Below, one piece after another: positions 13,318 through 26,087 of a stretch of DNA of 64,000 nucleotides (its first letter is position 1; each line of letters starts with the position of its first letter). The notes under the pieces were generated by a model. That model did no database searches, was not told the origin of the DNA, and saw nothing but the letters and a program-made list of their open reading frames with translations. The stretch spans positions 372,001-436,000 of the forward strand of contig JAHLTZ010000015.1 of the NCBI GenBank assembly GCA_025786725.1, in the 5' to 3' direction. The translations under genes and the position numbers were made by a program. Source of the DNA: Syncephalis fuscata (taxonomy: Eukaryota; Zoopagomycota; Zoopagomycetes; Zoopagales; Piptocephalidaceae).

Positions 13318-16300
13318 TTAGGAGAATATCTTGATAACTGAATCAGCTCCACCGGTGGCCAGCCAAGATAACGTTGGATGGAAGCGTACCTGTAGGACAC
13401 CTTCATCAAGCTTTCGACGATGCGTGCCTACTTCTTGAATACATTTGAAGTTACGCATATCCCATAGTTTGACTGCACCGTCATGTCCTGTTAACACGTT
13501 AATTAGCGATGAATTAGTCTAATTAATAGTAAATATAATTAAAAATGGCTTACCTCCTGTAATTAATGTGGTACCCGTAGTATGAATATCAACACTAGAT
13601 ATAGCATCGCTGTGTGCTCTAGTCGATTGAATACATTGACCTATTACAGTATTAACTGAAGTGTATTTATTAATATATTATATTTACCTGAATTAAGATC
13701 AAAACTACGTAAATATTGATCCTCACTAACAGTAATAGCTACAGATGAGGTGGGATGAGTAATTACTCGATTGATTTGGGTGTCAGGTGTACGATCTATT
13801 AATTAACATAAAACATTAATAAATGTAATGTGATTAATACTAATTACTTACCACAGGTGTCGGGTGTTTGACACTCGAGTAATAATTTACCGGTTTCAAT
13901 ATCAAACAGTCGTAATGATGCATTACCATAAGCAACAATCATTTGGTTTGTATTTTGATGACTGAAATCAACCGATATTGGGTTAATGTCACGAGCTAAA
14001 TAGAAAGATGATTAACATTCATATCCCTAATAATATACTAACTTACTGAGATCGTTATCACCGCTTTCTGCTCCTTCATAACTAAATGAGTTACGTAATG
14101 GCGAATGCTCTTCATAAGTATCCCATAGCTTTACAGTTCCATCTGCTGCTGCTGATGCGATTAATTGACGTGTATCATGTTCGAAAGATGATGGCTGTAA
14201 TCGAAGATCCCATATAATATCAGAATGGCCAATAAATTGAGTCCTTAATACCGTTGCATCTATTAATTAGGGAATCAAGTAATCAAGTAATCAATTAGAT
14301 GTTAATATATCATTTATGTCAATTTTAATAAATAATTACCATGAGGTGAATAGAGTTCTGAATTGGTTCCAGGCATATTCCAAACCATAATAGCTGTATC
14401 AGCACCGGCTGAAAAACATTTATTCTGATTGCCACAAATCTGTACAGCATGGATTGCTCCTTGATGACCACGCATTGTTGCACGCGGTTCATATTCCGTT
14501 CTATTCAATAATTAAAATTATAGTTATATATATATATATATATATTAGCTTACGTTCTAGATATAGAAGTGGCCAATTCAGATAAATTCCATATCTTAAC
14601 TAGACCATCTTCGGATCCACTAGCTAAAATAAAATCACGTTCATGGAAATCAATGGTGCGTACTGTATCTAAATGACTAATTATTGTATTATTATTAATA
14701 ATAATTAAAGTTAATATATATATATATATATACCTTTGAAGAATACATCGTTGTCGCCACAACTTTTGTCCGTCTTCCGCATCATCGGTACCGTTAATCA
14801 TAGTCTAAGAATAATAATACATATTAGTTATTATTGAATATTATACCAGGATTAAGTTATATCTACCTGGTCCAAAGTAATTTCTTCAACAGTATCATAA
14901 TCAAAGAAATCGGATGCTTGTGGCGGATTTTTGTGTCCATTTCTCTCGATAACTGTTGTTACGCCACCGCTTGTTTCTGAGGTGAATTTATTATCCAATT
15001 TACCGCTATTATTGATATTCATCGACTGATCTGATAGATAGTTGCCTAGTAGTTGTTTATTATGATAAATAAATGAATAAATTAAAAAGTACTTGCAACT
15101 TACCACTGCATCTTCAAGCATGTTCTCATCATCGATTTCATCAACTTTAACACCAGCTAGAATAGGCGATCTTGGTGATTGTGCTATAATAGTGCTAGAA
15201 GGATGGTTACTGCCACCACTGCCTGTACTATTAGTGTCACCAGCCGCTCCTTCAGCCATAACATCGACATCAGCCGGTATAAATATAGTTTGTCGTTTAC
15301 GGCCTGAATTATAGTCATTTGTGCCGGCGAACGCACTTACACCGTCTAGGGACTTTGATGTAAGTTGAGGCGGTGAACGAATACCAGGCTGGTCGTCAGG
15401 TGTTGGATTAGAGGGACGTCGTGGACGTCGTTGGTTACCATGTGGTGGTGGCGGTGATCCAACTGTACCTATACCGCCACTCTCACCACTATTACTATTA
15501 CCACTGAGGCTGGCATCGACATCAATACGCGGTAAGCGCACCGTAGGTGGTGAATCAACTGGTGGCAGTGTAGGTGACGTTTCCTCGGACAGTTGTGTAT
15601 CATCACGAGCACGTAGACGATATTTGGCATCAATGGCCGCTAGAGTGGCATTTCTAGTCGCCGCATCTACATTAGGTCCTAATCCATTTACAGTGAATTC
15701 GTCCATTGGTAATACAATAGAGCCGGCCGCTGCCGCAGAGGTTGCATTTGTTAATTGTTCATTGCAAAAGCTTGTTAATTGATCCACTTCTTGTAAACAA
15801 CTACATTCAATTATATTTAGTGCGTATTTAGTATTGATTCAATAAACTTACAGTTTTAATACATCTCGACTTTTTACACGCGATTTCTGGGCAGATAGTG
15901 CCGTTTTAATTGATGCATTACTGCCAGACAATGGAGCTGCATCTGAACTTTTAGTACTATTTTCTGTAGCTGGTGTTATAGGAAGCATTGTTGAATCACG
16001 CGCTATTTAATATTAAAATATCCATTAATTAACAAATAGCTATATTAAATTGCATTCACGTACTTAGTGCTAATGATTCTGCTCCCAGTGTTGGCGGTGA
16101 TAAGGCCGATTCAACAGTTGCAGAAGATAAATCTACATTTCCTGACTTAAGTTGTTTGACTCTAATAAATACATAATACATAATACATAATATTAATATT
16201 AATTGAATCACAAAAATGTATTAAATAAATATATGATAATTAAAGTTACTTACCGTTCTAGTCGTAACACATGTTCAAACATCTTAATACGCCGTACTAA

Positions 16301-16568
16301 ATCAATTTTAATTGTATCTTGGCCGCGGCACTCTCCCTCCAGTACCATCACTCGAGCCTAACATGGATACTAGTTAGATAGGCATGTACAGTCGCTAATA
16401 GTCCATACTTGCCTTTAGTTCTGCTCGTTCTATCTCCCACTCGTTGCGTTCACGTTCGAACCGTCGCCATTCTTGTTGCAAATAGTGCAATACTCCTGGT
16501 AATGTATAGGTGGCGGGACCGTTCTCGGAAATCGACGATTTGTGCATATGCGATTGCGTGTGCAACAT
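13318..16568 (-). CDS. STRN: Striatin (STRIPAK regulatory subunit, PRO11/FAR8 family)
   Basis: Striatin is the B''' regulatory subunit of PP2A and scaffold of the STRIPAK complex, which in fungi controls cell fusion, development and septation. The N-terminus [20 protein letters not shown] followed by a coiled coil ending [19 protein letters not shown] is diagnostic; this part also carries the caveolin-binding-like segment. A poorly conserved Ser/Pro/Asn linker follows, then WD40 repeats from about residue 478 to the end (813 residues). Exons: 16413-16568, 16254-16357, 16064-16161, 15852-16002, 15104-15800, 14867-15025, 14734-14804, 14554-14676, 14340-14500, 14047-14259, 13852-13995, 13688-13795, 13554-13640, 13318-13487. 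The first intron uses a GC donor. The 78-nt intron at 15026-15103 has no in-frame stop and may be retained. Confidence 0.95.
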
Positions 16569-17297
16569 TGCTGTTTATAAAACAGAATAGACAAGTAAGT
16601 GTTGCGTGTTAGCTGATGGCTCGTTATAGTCGTGTATACTAAGTGAACAAAGATTCAAAGGTAGTGGTTGAAAAAGGGCTTGTTGTAGATAGAGTTTAGT
16701 CGACTAAAAGACAGATGACCAGTCTATATACCGCCTTCACAAGCTGATCCTCCATCCCGCTCTATCATCGCACTTACCTAAGGCACAGAACACCGTCTGT
16801 AGCAGTGGTTAAAGGTGGTTAGAGATGTTTTAGTTGAAGGAATAGCAAGTAGCAGAGATGTATACAAAGATAAACTAAGCAGCAAAAAGAGTTGGGCAAT
16901 GACGTAAAAGTATATTCATTCAGCCGCAGTAAAAGTCATTGAATGCTTTTGGTTTACTATTGGCAAACAGCCGTGTTCTAGCTGGGTGCACCGTCCAAAA
17001 GAGAAGTAGCAACGGTTCTGGTTGTAAAGAATAGCTACAGCAAGTATAGTGAGAATCAAAAGAAATGAAAAACTATCTGGTAAAAGTTTATTGGACCAAA
17101 GTATGACCTCCAGTCTAAAATAATGGTAATACGATGAACAATGATAACAATAATAAACACGCTGGCATTCGTATTAATAGTGTTAATGATGTGCTTATCA
17201 ACATAATCAATTATATTGATTAGTATTTTTCATTTCAACTTTTGTATTCTTTCAACGCTTCTTTACACTCTATCTATCTATCTATCTATTTATCATC
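16569..17297. promoter_or_regulatory. Divergent spacer, striatin / TBCB
   Basis: These 729 bp separate two divergent start codons. I see no gene. A (CTAT)n pyrimidine-rich stretch at about 17270-17295 lies just before the TBCB ATG, probably in its 5' UTR. Promoter function is inferred from layout. Confidence 0.5.
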
Positions 17298-18263
17298 ATG
17301 TCAATCGTTATTCTGATGGTGACTAGTGATGCGTCGCATTCTGAGCGACGCTTTAATAAAAGCATGTCTATTGAGGAATTAAAGGTAGTTAACGAGATGG
17401 CTATAAGAAATGCCCAGTAACTAACAGTTGGTCTTAGACTCGGCTAGAGCCCATCACTGGCATACCGTCGAGTTCTCAGACGCTTTCTATTTACGATAAG
17501 AATCGTTTGGTAGCAAGTGTGGTCGGAGACGATCGTATGTTGGGCTATTTCTCTCCCGAAGACTATATGGAACTCCGAGTGAGTATGACATAGTAGTTGG
17601 CCATGCTATCATTAATCGATACAAAAATAGGTGGGCGACACGCGGCCTGTAAGTGTACGTGAACAATATACGGACGTATCACAAGTTGAGAAATACGAAA
17701 TGCCTGATGAAGAGTACGCTAAACGATCGGGTAAGATTATATTAGTATAATAAATAAAATATTATTAATAACGTAAATTAATGTATCTATTATTATAATA
17801 TAGATTCAATGTTGGCATTTAAACGACGTAATAAATTGGGTCGATTTGCTGATGGTGCAAGTATGTCTTCGATGGGAAGTACTGAAATGGATGAAAATTT
17901 CGGTGAAAAGGAAGCGAGTGAGATTAGTGTTGGTGATCGGTGTCAAGTAGATTTATCGGGCGGAGGCTATCTTAAACGAGGTGTCGTTCGCTTTGTAGGT
18001 AAGTAAATATTCTTTTATTATGTAAATACAAATACGTTTATTTCTAATTATTATTGGTAACAATAGGTAAAACTGAATTCAAGTCAGGCTATTGGATTGG
18101 CATACAATATGATGAACCAGTGGGCAAAAATAATGGTACTGTGCAAGGAAAAAGCTACTTTGAATGTTTGCCCAATTACGGCTCTTTTGTAAGACCGACA
18201 GCGGTAACTGTAGGCGATTTCCCCGAAGAAGATATCGATTTAGATGAATTGGATGAAATTTAG
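17298..18263 (+). CDS. TBCB: Tubulin-folding cofactor B (UBL + CAP-Gly)
   Basis: Cofactor B captures alpha-tubulin leaving the chaperonin and, with cofactor E, takes part in tubulin folding and turnover in the cytosol. Five exons (17298-17384, 17438-17578, 17631-17730, 17804-17998, 18067-18263) give 239 residues, close to the usual 240-250. Residues 1-85 form the ubiquitin-like domain ([20 protein letters not shown] ... [18 protein letters not shown]). A linker with [15 protein letters not shown] precedes the C-terminal CAP-Gly domain: [37 protein letters not shown] and YGSFVRP, with GKNNG in place of the usual GKNDG. The end is acidic ([12 protein letters not shown]), as in other TBCB proteins. 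Confidence 0.95.
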
Positions 18264-20474
18264 ACAATCGATTGGGTTGCTTAGCATGTTTTAAAAAATA
18301 AAATAAATATTTCTGAAACATTCTAATGGAATATGCTGCTTTTTTTACGTGATTTCAAATTACGAAAAGAATACTAAAACTGCACAATAACTGTTCAATA
18401 AGACGATAAACGACCAGACATGGTATATAATTAGAATAATTGTTTTATTAATGACTTTTTATATTGATATAACTAGTGCTTCTTTTTATTCGCAACTATG
18501 TATAAATACGTAATATATCTATTAGCCTAATAAAACATTGTTATATTCTTCAGAGCTTAAAAAGCTCCATTTTCAAACAATTTTAGGCTGTAACATTTTA
18601 TAAATTATTACTTTTACTATAAGTAAATTAGCTTACTTTGCTATTGTGACTACATACATTTGTATGATTATTTCGAGTAGTTCATTGATTGAAGCCAAGT
18701 ATACAGAAATTGGTAGTAAGCGTTTATATGTATATTATATTTTACAGCTATTTTAATAATGTTTGGTAGCTAAATTTAGAACTACTGGGCCTGGATATCA
18801 ATATCTAAACAATTCTACTAACCAAAAAATACACAAACTAACGAGAATTGATTGGGGTGGTAGTTTTAATTCAGTAAATATTGCTGATGCTACATGGGAT
18901 AATCAACACAGATTTCTTAAATGTGCATGGGATTCTGAAGAAAATGATACTTTTGAGTAAGATACTATTATTATTATTATTTATAAATACTGAGTTATTT
19001 TACTTTGAGTCCCATACTGTTGTATGCTGCATGTACATATAGTTGCTAAATGAATGAGATGAATGAGTTAAGATTTATTAATAATCTCTCTAAACCAAAA
19101 TAATAACTGCAGTAGCTAACACGTATTTACTAGACAATAAATTAGTATATGATTTAAGGAATATGTGATACGGAGTGCCGATTAGCAATGTTAAAGTTAT
19201 TGAGCATATATGCATAAGCAGATGGCTGACATAAGTCGGAATTTTTAATAATAAGCTAGAACAAAAATAAAAATAGCATTGGATAGAGGGAGGCTAAATA
19301 AGTATAAAATGATATAGAAATAATAAACATATGGTAAGTATAAAAATGATATCAAAGTTATAGTTTATATAGCGTAATGAGGGAATAAATAAATCATATA
19401 AGGACATACAATGAACAGAATGTGTCTAGTATATCATAGAGTAATATATAATAGTATAGTATAGGACGGGAATGATATAGCTGAATAGAGTATATATGCA
19501 TACTGGATAATAATCTACAATAACGAGTATTTGATGACTGATGTCACTCACCACCCATCATCATGTTCAATAGATTGGATGTTATTAAATGTTATCTTTA
19601 TTTAATTAATAAATAATGTAGTATATACAAGTCATAAATTGAATCGCATTGTACATATAAAGACTGTGAATAAATTGAAATACAGATGAGGGAATTGTTC
19701 AAGTAATGGAATAAAAGAAAGAATAAAAAGCAACCGCATAAAATCAAGTATAGTTATAGAATAATGTCATTAGTAAAACAATGACAGCATTACCAAAAAG
19801 AGTATTTTGTAGATTAATATCTAAAAATCACTGTTGCATAACACTTTTAAGGCAACATAGTTAAAATTTGACATCAATACATTCATAAAATTAATGTAAT
19901 GTTCTACTAGCTATATAAATAATTAAAATGGATACATTTTAATAGGTCTGAGTTCATTACAACTGTGTACACGCACTATTTGGCCTTTCAAAAATAATTA
20001 CAATTTATCAATAAAAATACATGTAATGATAAAGCGATAATTCTTACATCAGTATTCTACAAAGTCATGCAAAGTATGCAACAGTTGTTATAAATGATAC
20101 AAAGATATAATGTGTAAAATTAGTATTAGTAATGTTGAAACATATGTTTTTATTGAAGAAAAAATACAAACTACAAACGAAACATCTATATAGAAAAGAA
20201 AACGTTTATTAAAGAGTGTTTAAGCTGTAATGAACGCCATTACAAAAAACGAGGTGCGATATAAGAAAAAAAGGATTTAATTAATAAATAATGTTTTGTT
20301 TTTAAAATTTAAAACAGTCTATTTTGGTAAATTCACCAACTTTCTTCGTGTACATTTAAATTATTACAGAAACAGTTAAAATTATTTTAAATAGTATAAA
20401 AACTATATAAACTAAACATTTGCTTTATTGTTGCAGTTATCGCATTGCTCAAACTGGTAATTGACATATCAAGT
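18264..20474. other. Convergent intergenic spacer with diverged dispersed repeats
   Basis: This 2.2 kb lies between the 3' ends of TBCB and the M49 peptidase. It is AT-rich with no conserved gene. The stretch TTTTACTTTGAGTCCCATA near 18997 and ATGTCACTCACCA near 19541 recall motifs of the element at 30984-32044. Bases 19471-19530 also resemble 35264-35323 at roughly 75-80% by eye. I read it as old remnants of dispersed repeats. Confidence 0.5.
18763..18960 (+). CDS. Unassigned open frame, doubtful
   Basis: An open frame of about 65 codons without an upstream ATG, containing GPGYQYLNN, RIDWGGSFNSVN and HRFLKCAWDSEENDTFE. The composition is more protein-like than the flanks, but I recognise no family and no convincing upstream exon. 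It could be the 3' exon of a gene fragment or a chance frame. Confidence 0.18.
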   Translation: MVAKFRTTGPGYQYLNNSTNQKIHKLTRIDWGGSFNSVNIADATWDNQHRFLKCAWDSEENDTFE

Positions 20475-22402
20475 TTAGTCGTCGTTGCATTCTAACACGT
20501 CGTAGATTGGCTGAATGTCGATGGGCACGCTAGAAAGATGATTTAGCGCATCTTGTGTATAGTCGCGATTAATACCATATTTAGATAGGAATGCTTGAGC
20601 ACGTGATTTGTCACCATCTCCTTGAATGAGTAGAATTTCGCGAGTAAGTGCACTGACGGCTGCTTCCATACGACTGAAGTTGACGCGGAATCGCTTAGTA
20701 GCAGCATCATACTCAAAGCCACCCTGATCGATCAAAAAATTAAGCTGGGCAGCTTGCCCACGGCCATGTGCTTCGAGTAAGCCAAAACGAATAGAACGGA
20801 ATGCCGATGCCAAATAGGTGACGTAGAAAGATTCGAGTGTAATGCCTGTAATAATGCCCTTCTTCAACAAATAGGCAGCAGCAAACAAACCGGTAATATC
20901 TAATTGGCTTTAATCAATATTATTATGTTAAATAAATAAATGGTACCAACCTGCTTTTGCTTCCTCTAATGTGCTATGCAATTCTTGTAGACGACTGCGC
21001 ACAGTCACATCTGGCTTATTAATAACATGATGTGGACCATTGCTGTGAGCTACTTCGTGCAACAGAATGTGAGTGAAGAAAGCGTCAAAGTTAACGTGCT
21101 TTAATTGATCCTCGGCCAGAACAATACGGGCAATTGGTTCTAGAATACGCGAAAATTTGCCTATATATACTAATTAGTGTTTTTATCTATACTAATATCA
21201 AATTAGTTACCTTCTTGTACATTTTTGATAATTACTAGTTTGGAGCCACCTTCCTTAATAGCACGCTCGTCATTTGGCAAGTTGTAGGCAGCAGTCATAG
21301 GAACGGCAGTGTCTCCAGATGCATAAAGCTGGTTGACAACAACAATGGGTGTAGCGCGCAAATCAGTATTCTTGTAGTTATCGGGTATGGGCAGTTGTTT
21401 TTCCACGTCGCTTAGTGTGTCCGTGAATTTGTGTAGCATGGCAGAGCTTTTAAAATCACGAGCGTGAATGTACATTTCATAGGCTGATTTGTAGGCAAAT
21501 AGAGCATCGGTATATACTTCGTATGGTCCACAGGTAACTAGTGGCGATGGTCAGTATATAGGTATGGTTAGTAAAATGGCCATCTTACCTTCTAAGGCGC
21601 TGTCGTTGCTAATGCTTAACCAGTCAATTTCACTGGGCAAATAGTTGTTGCTAATAAATGCCTCGCCACGGGATGCAAGGAATTTACGTAATGATGCATT
21701 GGATACAGTAGTAGATGCCTCCTTCATTAGTTTGGAGGCAGGTGCAAGAAATTCAGCGTATTCTTGTGAGAATGGCTTTAGATGTAGCTTGCCTGCGGCG
21801 TCGCGGCGAACAACATGATAAAATCCTTGTGCTTGATCACGCTCTGTTGGGCTAAGTGTAGCTGTCCAGCTTTCAAATTCTTCACGTGTCATATCCTCTG
21901 GGTAGAAGTTGCCACCATCGGGACGGGATGGAATACCCGGCAAGAATGGCTCATTATGCTCAACTCGGTCCCAAGGACCTTTGAAAAGGCGGAAAAGCTG
22001 CAATGCTTTCGTATCATTGCCATGTTCTAAGTTCTTTTCAAGTGCCTCGTTGCCGGACCATGCTTGATGAAGATAAAGCTGATTGAGCAATTTTCCTGCT
22101 TTGACCAACTTGCGAATGGCCGCCCGGTCCCCGCTTGGTAAAGTTTTAAGGTCGATACCAAAATGAACTGGTGAAAATCGAGCTAGACGTTGACCGATAG
22201 TAAGACTCATGGTGGCGGCAGAGTTATTTAAAGTAGAAAGCGGTTGACTTGAGACGTTTGGGAGAAAGGCCATGGGTGTTACGCAATAGGTTAAGGCGGA
22301 AAAGGCGGCGGCTGAAGCTAGCCAAGTGACGCACCGAGCCAGACGGTGGCTTTTGGCCATAGAAGTGCGGTGTAGCTGATTTATATGGACGCTTTTCTCC
22401 AT
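20475..22402 (-). CDS. M49-like zinc metallopeptidase (DPP III superfamily, plant/bacterial type)
   Basis: Four exons (21589-22402, 21211-21537, 20951-21160, 20475-20899) give 591 residues. The zinc motif is HEVAH (His415, Glu416, His419) followed by SNGPHH, and the third ligand is probably in LEEAKAD (about Glu446/447). This matches the M49-like proteins of bacteria and the peptidase half of plant NUDT3 (HECCHGIGPH, LEEAKAD), not the six-residue HELLGH of classical DPP III. The segments YEVYTDALFAYKSAYEMYI and NLPNDERAIKEGGSKLVIIKN are also family-typical. Expected activity is dipeptide or oligopeptide hydrolysis. Unusually, residues 20-50 contain a hydrophobic stretch (CVTWLASAAAFSALTYCV), suggesting a signal anchor or organelle targeting. 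A later start at MSLTIGQRLARFSPVHFG would give a cytosolic form. Confidence 0.9.
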
Positions 22403-23530
22403 TTTAAAAACAGCTAATAATAAGTATATACGGCGAGGATAACAGATAGTAAAATAGCCAAAGCAGTTTTACAAACACTGAATGTTAAGGCTAATTGATT
22501 TGCACAAAGTATCAGCAAGAACTACGGGCTAATTTAGTAAATAAAACGATATTACTTGTCGGAACAAACGTAGTGTTTAATATCGTAAAGAGGAAGACGT
22601 TGGTGAATATCTCAGACAACAGAATATTTTACTTGTTATTTATGAGTATGAATGACACAGTGGTACATTCAAAGAAGGCATGCTCGTGGTGATACAAGAA
22701 ACCGGTTCTGTAGCCACCAGCTTAATCATTATAGCTGAGCAAATTTAGCCTATAGCAATATTAATATTAATAATATGTTATGTTTGTATTGCTATGTGAT
22801 AATGTCTGCACTGTTATAATTTAATCAATTTAATGTGTTGTTGGTAAGGCTGTAGTAAATATAAAATTTATACTAAATCTAAAAACATAATTAAAAGCAA
22901 TATAATTCTTTATCAATGTTCTTTTCGGCTTAGTACCACCATTCTGTGTACTACAACAGCGCTACCGCACCGGTTATTACCGCTTTGTGTTTTCTTGTTA
23001 TAATGCTACACTTTTGTTACCAGAATAAAGCAAAAACAATATAAACACTTTGGATAAAACACAGTAAATATTAGAAAGTAAGACAAAAAAATGTTGATAT
23101 GAATAAAGTATATTGTTTATTATTCGGTTTAAAATATTGTTTAGCATATATTATAACTATAATAAAGGCAAGACAAAAACGTTATATAATATCAAAAATA
23201 GACATCTACTCATTAGGCAATATTTAAATGACTAAGGTAAATATAATAAAGTTAATAGCATTGTGTTAATGATACTTTTATGTCATCTGGTGAGCAAGTA
23301 GTTTAGTCACAAAATATAGCGTGTTTATATTCGCTATTTTAGCTGTCTTACTAATATTGCATGTTGGTAGCTAACACAAGTGGTTGGTAAAACTAGCGTT
23401 GCGCTGTCATATGATTGTTGTTAAAAAATTAATTCAATGCAAATTGAGTGTTTAACTCAATATTTTTTAGTCTTATCTCCTATTGGATCGAAGGTATAGC
23501 CGTAAGCTAAAAAAACTATATAGCTAACTT
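22403..23530. other. AT-rich intergenic DNA
   Basis: Between the M49 peptidase start and the first repeat unit of the secreted-protein cluster. I see no supported gene or repeat. The peptidase promoter must lie at its left end. Confidence 0.5.
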
Positions 23531-23787
23531 TTTACATTGTGTTCATAATATATAGTAACAAAAATAAACATATAATGCTTTTTATAAATAACGTGTAATG
23601 CTGTATTGCCATTTACCTTTAATAATAAGGCAGTGTATCAGTGCAATACTATGATTTTAATATGAAATACTATAGCTGGTATATGCATGTATTTTTGAGG
23701 TACTTTTGTGCTTAAAATAGATCAATATCAATAGTCGTTTCAAGCAAATATTAATAATTTGGCTGCAAAACACTTTAAAGGCTACAG
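23531..23787 (+). repeat. Upstream module, unit 1 of the secreted-protein triplet
   Basis: This 257-bp segment is almost identical to 26088-26344, differing at only a handful of positions, and recognisably related to 26835-27095. It lies about 1 kb upstream of the first secreted-protein gene and marks the left end of the duplicated unit. Confidence 0.9.
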
Positions 23788-24640
23788 CACTAGCTATAGC
23801 CTAAACTATATTTCACTCAGTGCGTTAAAGTATAATGTATGGCTGTGTAGCCAAACTATTGTTTTGACTATTGGTATTAAAATGCCAATATTTAAAAAAA
23901 CTATTTTATAATGTATTAGTAACAAAACTGTCAGCTTACAATTAATAGTTTAATGTCTTTAATCAATAGCTATTGCATGATTCAAGCTATAAACATTAAT
24001 GTTCCATCACATTTGTTATTGGTGTACTATACACTTTTCAATTTGTTAAAAGGTAGGTGGCGCTATAATATGTCTATTTTATTTGCCAAGAATATAAAAA
24101 TATAACATCGTTTAGACCAGTTAAAAACTAGTTGATAGTTGATAGTATGATGCTTTCCGACCCAAGGCCCTGCACAGCAAGGTAAGCCATGAAAAAATAG
24201 AAATCTATAAATATTACATCACAGTAGCCAATCAAATAATAAGGATTTTGTAAAACAGCCCTTATCCGTTGCATTGAAAATTCTGACGCAGCTCTAGACC
24301 TTTATTCTAAGAAGTAACAGTCGCTGCCTTGCGTAATTTACTAGCAACCAAAATGCACTATTATCAAATGTAAACAAATTTATTAGTATGTTGAATACTT
24401 TAGAAATTTATTATCTCAAATGCAGCATAAACACTAAAATTACCGTTAACAAATAAAAGCATTAACTCAACATTTATATATATATTGTTGCATTACGTCT
24501 ATAATCCAAATTTAATTATATTTTTGGAATAGGCAATACGATGCATGGATTGCTAAAATTAAATTTCATGTTTGATGATATGAATAGATAGCTGTAAATA
24601 AACAGATCTAGTTTAGTTTATCAAGCTCGCTTACACTGGC

Positions 24641-24648
24641 TATATAAA
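24641..24648 (+). promoter_or_regulatory. TATA box of secreted repeat gene A
   Basis: TATATAAA in the context GGCTATATAAACCC, 128 bp before the ATG. The same motif and context lie 127 bp before gene B (27970-27977), so the core promoter was duplicated with the gene and kept. Confidence 0.75.
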
Positions 24649-24768
24649 CCCGGACTTTCGGTATTTTTTTAAACCATTATTCACAGCAACCTCTCATTTA
24701 AGCACATTATCAAGATTTAAACCACTTTTTTGACCATTTTCTACTAAATTTAGCTAAATTTTAACAAA

Positions 24769-25824
24769 ATGAATCCAAATACTTTATCATTAGCCTCCGC
24801 TGCACTTATCGTGCTTGCATGCATATCCTCTAATGCTCAATTGGCACAGGCTATGCCCAATTATCCAACTTATCCAGATTATGGTGGCTATCCAGTATCT
24901 TATCCTCCAGTAACTACTACTGGTGCAGCCTCCTATCCTCCGGTAACTACTACTGGTGCAGCTTCCTATCCTCCAGTAACTACTACTAGTGCAGCTTCAT
25001 ATCCTCCAGTAATCACTACTAGTGTAGAACCATATCCTCCAGTAACTACTACTGATGCAGCTTCCTATCCTCCAGTAACTACTACTGGCGCAACCTCCTA
25101 TCCTCCAGTAACTACTACTGGTGCAGCTTCATATCCTCCAGTAATCACTACTAGTGCAGCTTCCTATCCTCCGGTAACTACTACTGGTGCAGCTTCCTAT
25201 CCTCCAGTAATCACTACTAGTGCAGCTTCCTATCCTCCGGTAACTACTACTGGTGCAGCTTCCTATCCTCCAGTAACTACTACTGGTGCAGCTTCATATC
25301 CTCCAGTAACTACTACTGGTGCAGCTTCCTATCCTCCAGTAACTACTACTGGTGCAGCCTCCTATCCTCCGGTAACTACTACTGGTGCAGCTTCCTATCC
25401 TCCAGTAACTACTACTAGTGCAGCTTCATATCCTCCAGTAATCACTACTAGTGTAGAACCATATCCTCCAGTAACTACTACTGATGCAGCTTCCTATCCT
25501 CCAGTAACTACTACTGATGCAGCTTCCTATCCTCCAGTAACTACTACTAGTGCAGCTTCATATCCTCCAGTAGTCACTACTAGTGTAGAACCATATCCTC
25601 CAGTAACTACTACTGATGCAGCTTCCTATCCTCCAGTAACTACTACTGGCGCAACCTCCTATCCTCCAGTAACTACTACTGGTGCAGCTTCATATCCTCC
25701 AGTAACTACTACTGGTGCAGCTTCCTATCCTCCAGTAACTACTGCTAGTACAACTTCCTATCCTCAGCCCACCAAATACTCAGCTTCTCGTTCTCCAGTA
25801 AACGCTTACCAAGCTCAATATTAA
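24769..25824 (+). CDS. Secreted Tyr/Pro/Thr tandem-repeat protein A
   Basis: Single exon of 351 residues. Residues 1-28 are a signal peptide (LSLASAALIVLACISS, cleavage probably after NAQLAQA). After a short YPTYPDYGGYP segment comes an 11-residue repeat, consensus SYPPVTTTGAA, about 26 times (33-bp DNA repeats), with variants ITTSVEP and TTTDAAS, then a short non-repetitive tail ending NAYQAQY. Such Thr/Pro/Tyr arrays are typical of extended, O-glycosylated or cross-linked wall or extracellular proteins. No GPI-anchor signal is evident at the C-terminus. It is paralogous to the gene at 28097 with the same signal peptide. No enzymatic domain and no family name I can assign. Confidence 0.82.
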   Translation: MNPNTLSLASAALIVLACISSNAQLAQAMPNYPTYPDYGGYPVSYPPVTTTGAASYPPVTTTGAASYPPVTTTSAASYPPVITTSVEPYPPVTTTDAASYPPVTTTGATSYPPVTTTGAASYPPVITTSAASYPPVTTTGAASYPPVITTSAASYPPVTTTGAASYPPVTTTGAASYPPVTTTGAASYPPVTTTGAASYPPVTTTGAASYPPVTTTSAASYPPVITTSVEPYPPVTTTDAASYPPVTTTDAASYPPVTTTSAASYPPVVTTSVEPYPPVTTTDAASYPPVTTTGATSYPPVTTTGAASYPPVTTTGAASYPPVTTASTTSYPQPTKYSASRSPVNAYQAQY

Positions 25825-26087
25825 TATTCAACATTTATCGGTGACATATGCAAGGTTTATATTCTAATTACAAATCACTAGTCGCACAAGTAATCGTTTT
25901 TATAAATTTGCATACACTTTGTTTTGGAATTTGACTTTTTATTTGTCGTATGTCTTTTTGATTGATTCAAATATTTGGTGATTATAATCAAGTTTTAAAA
26001 TAAATGCTCATTTAAAGTAAAAAAATGCCATGCTTATTAGTACAGCTTTAATAATATTATTACCAGTAAATTACACTAAAGTCTTTT

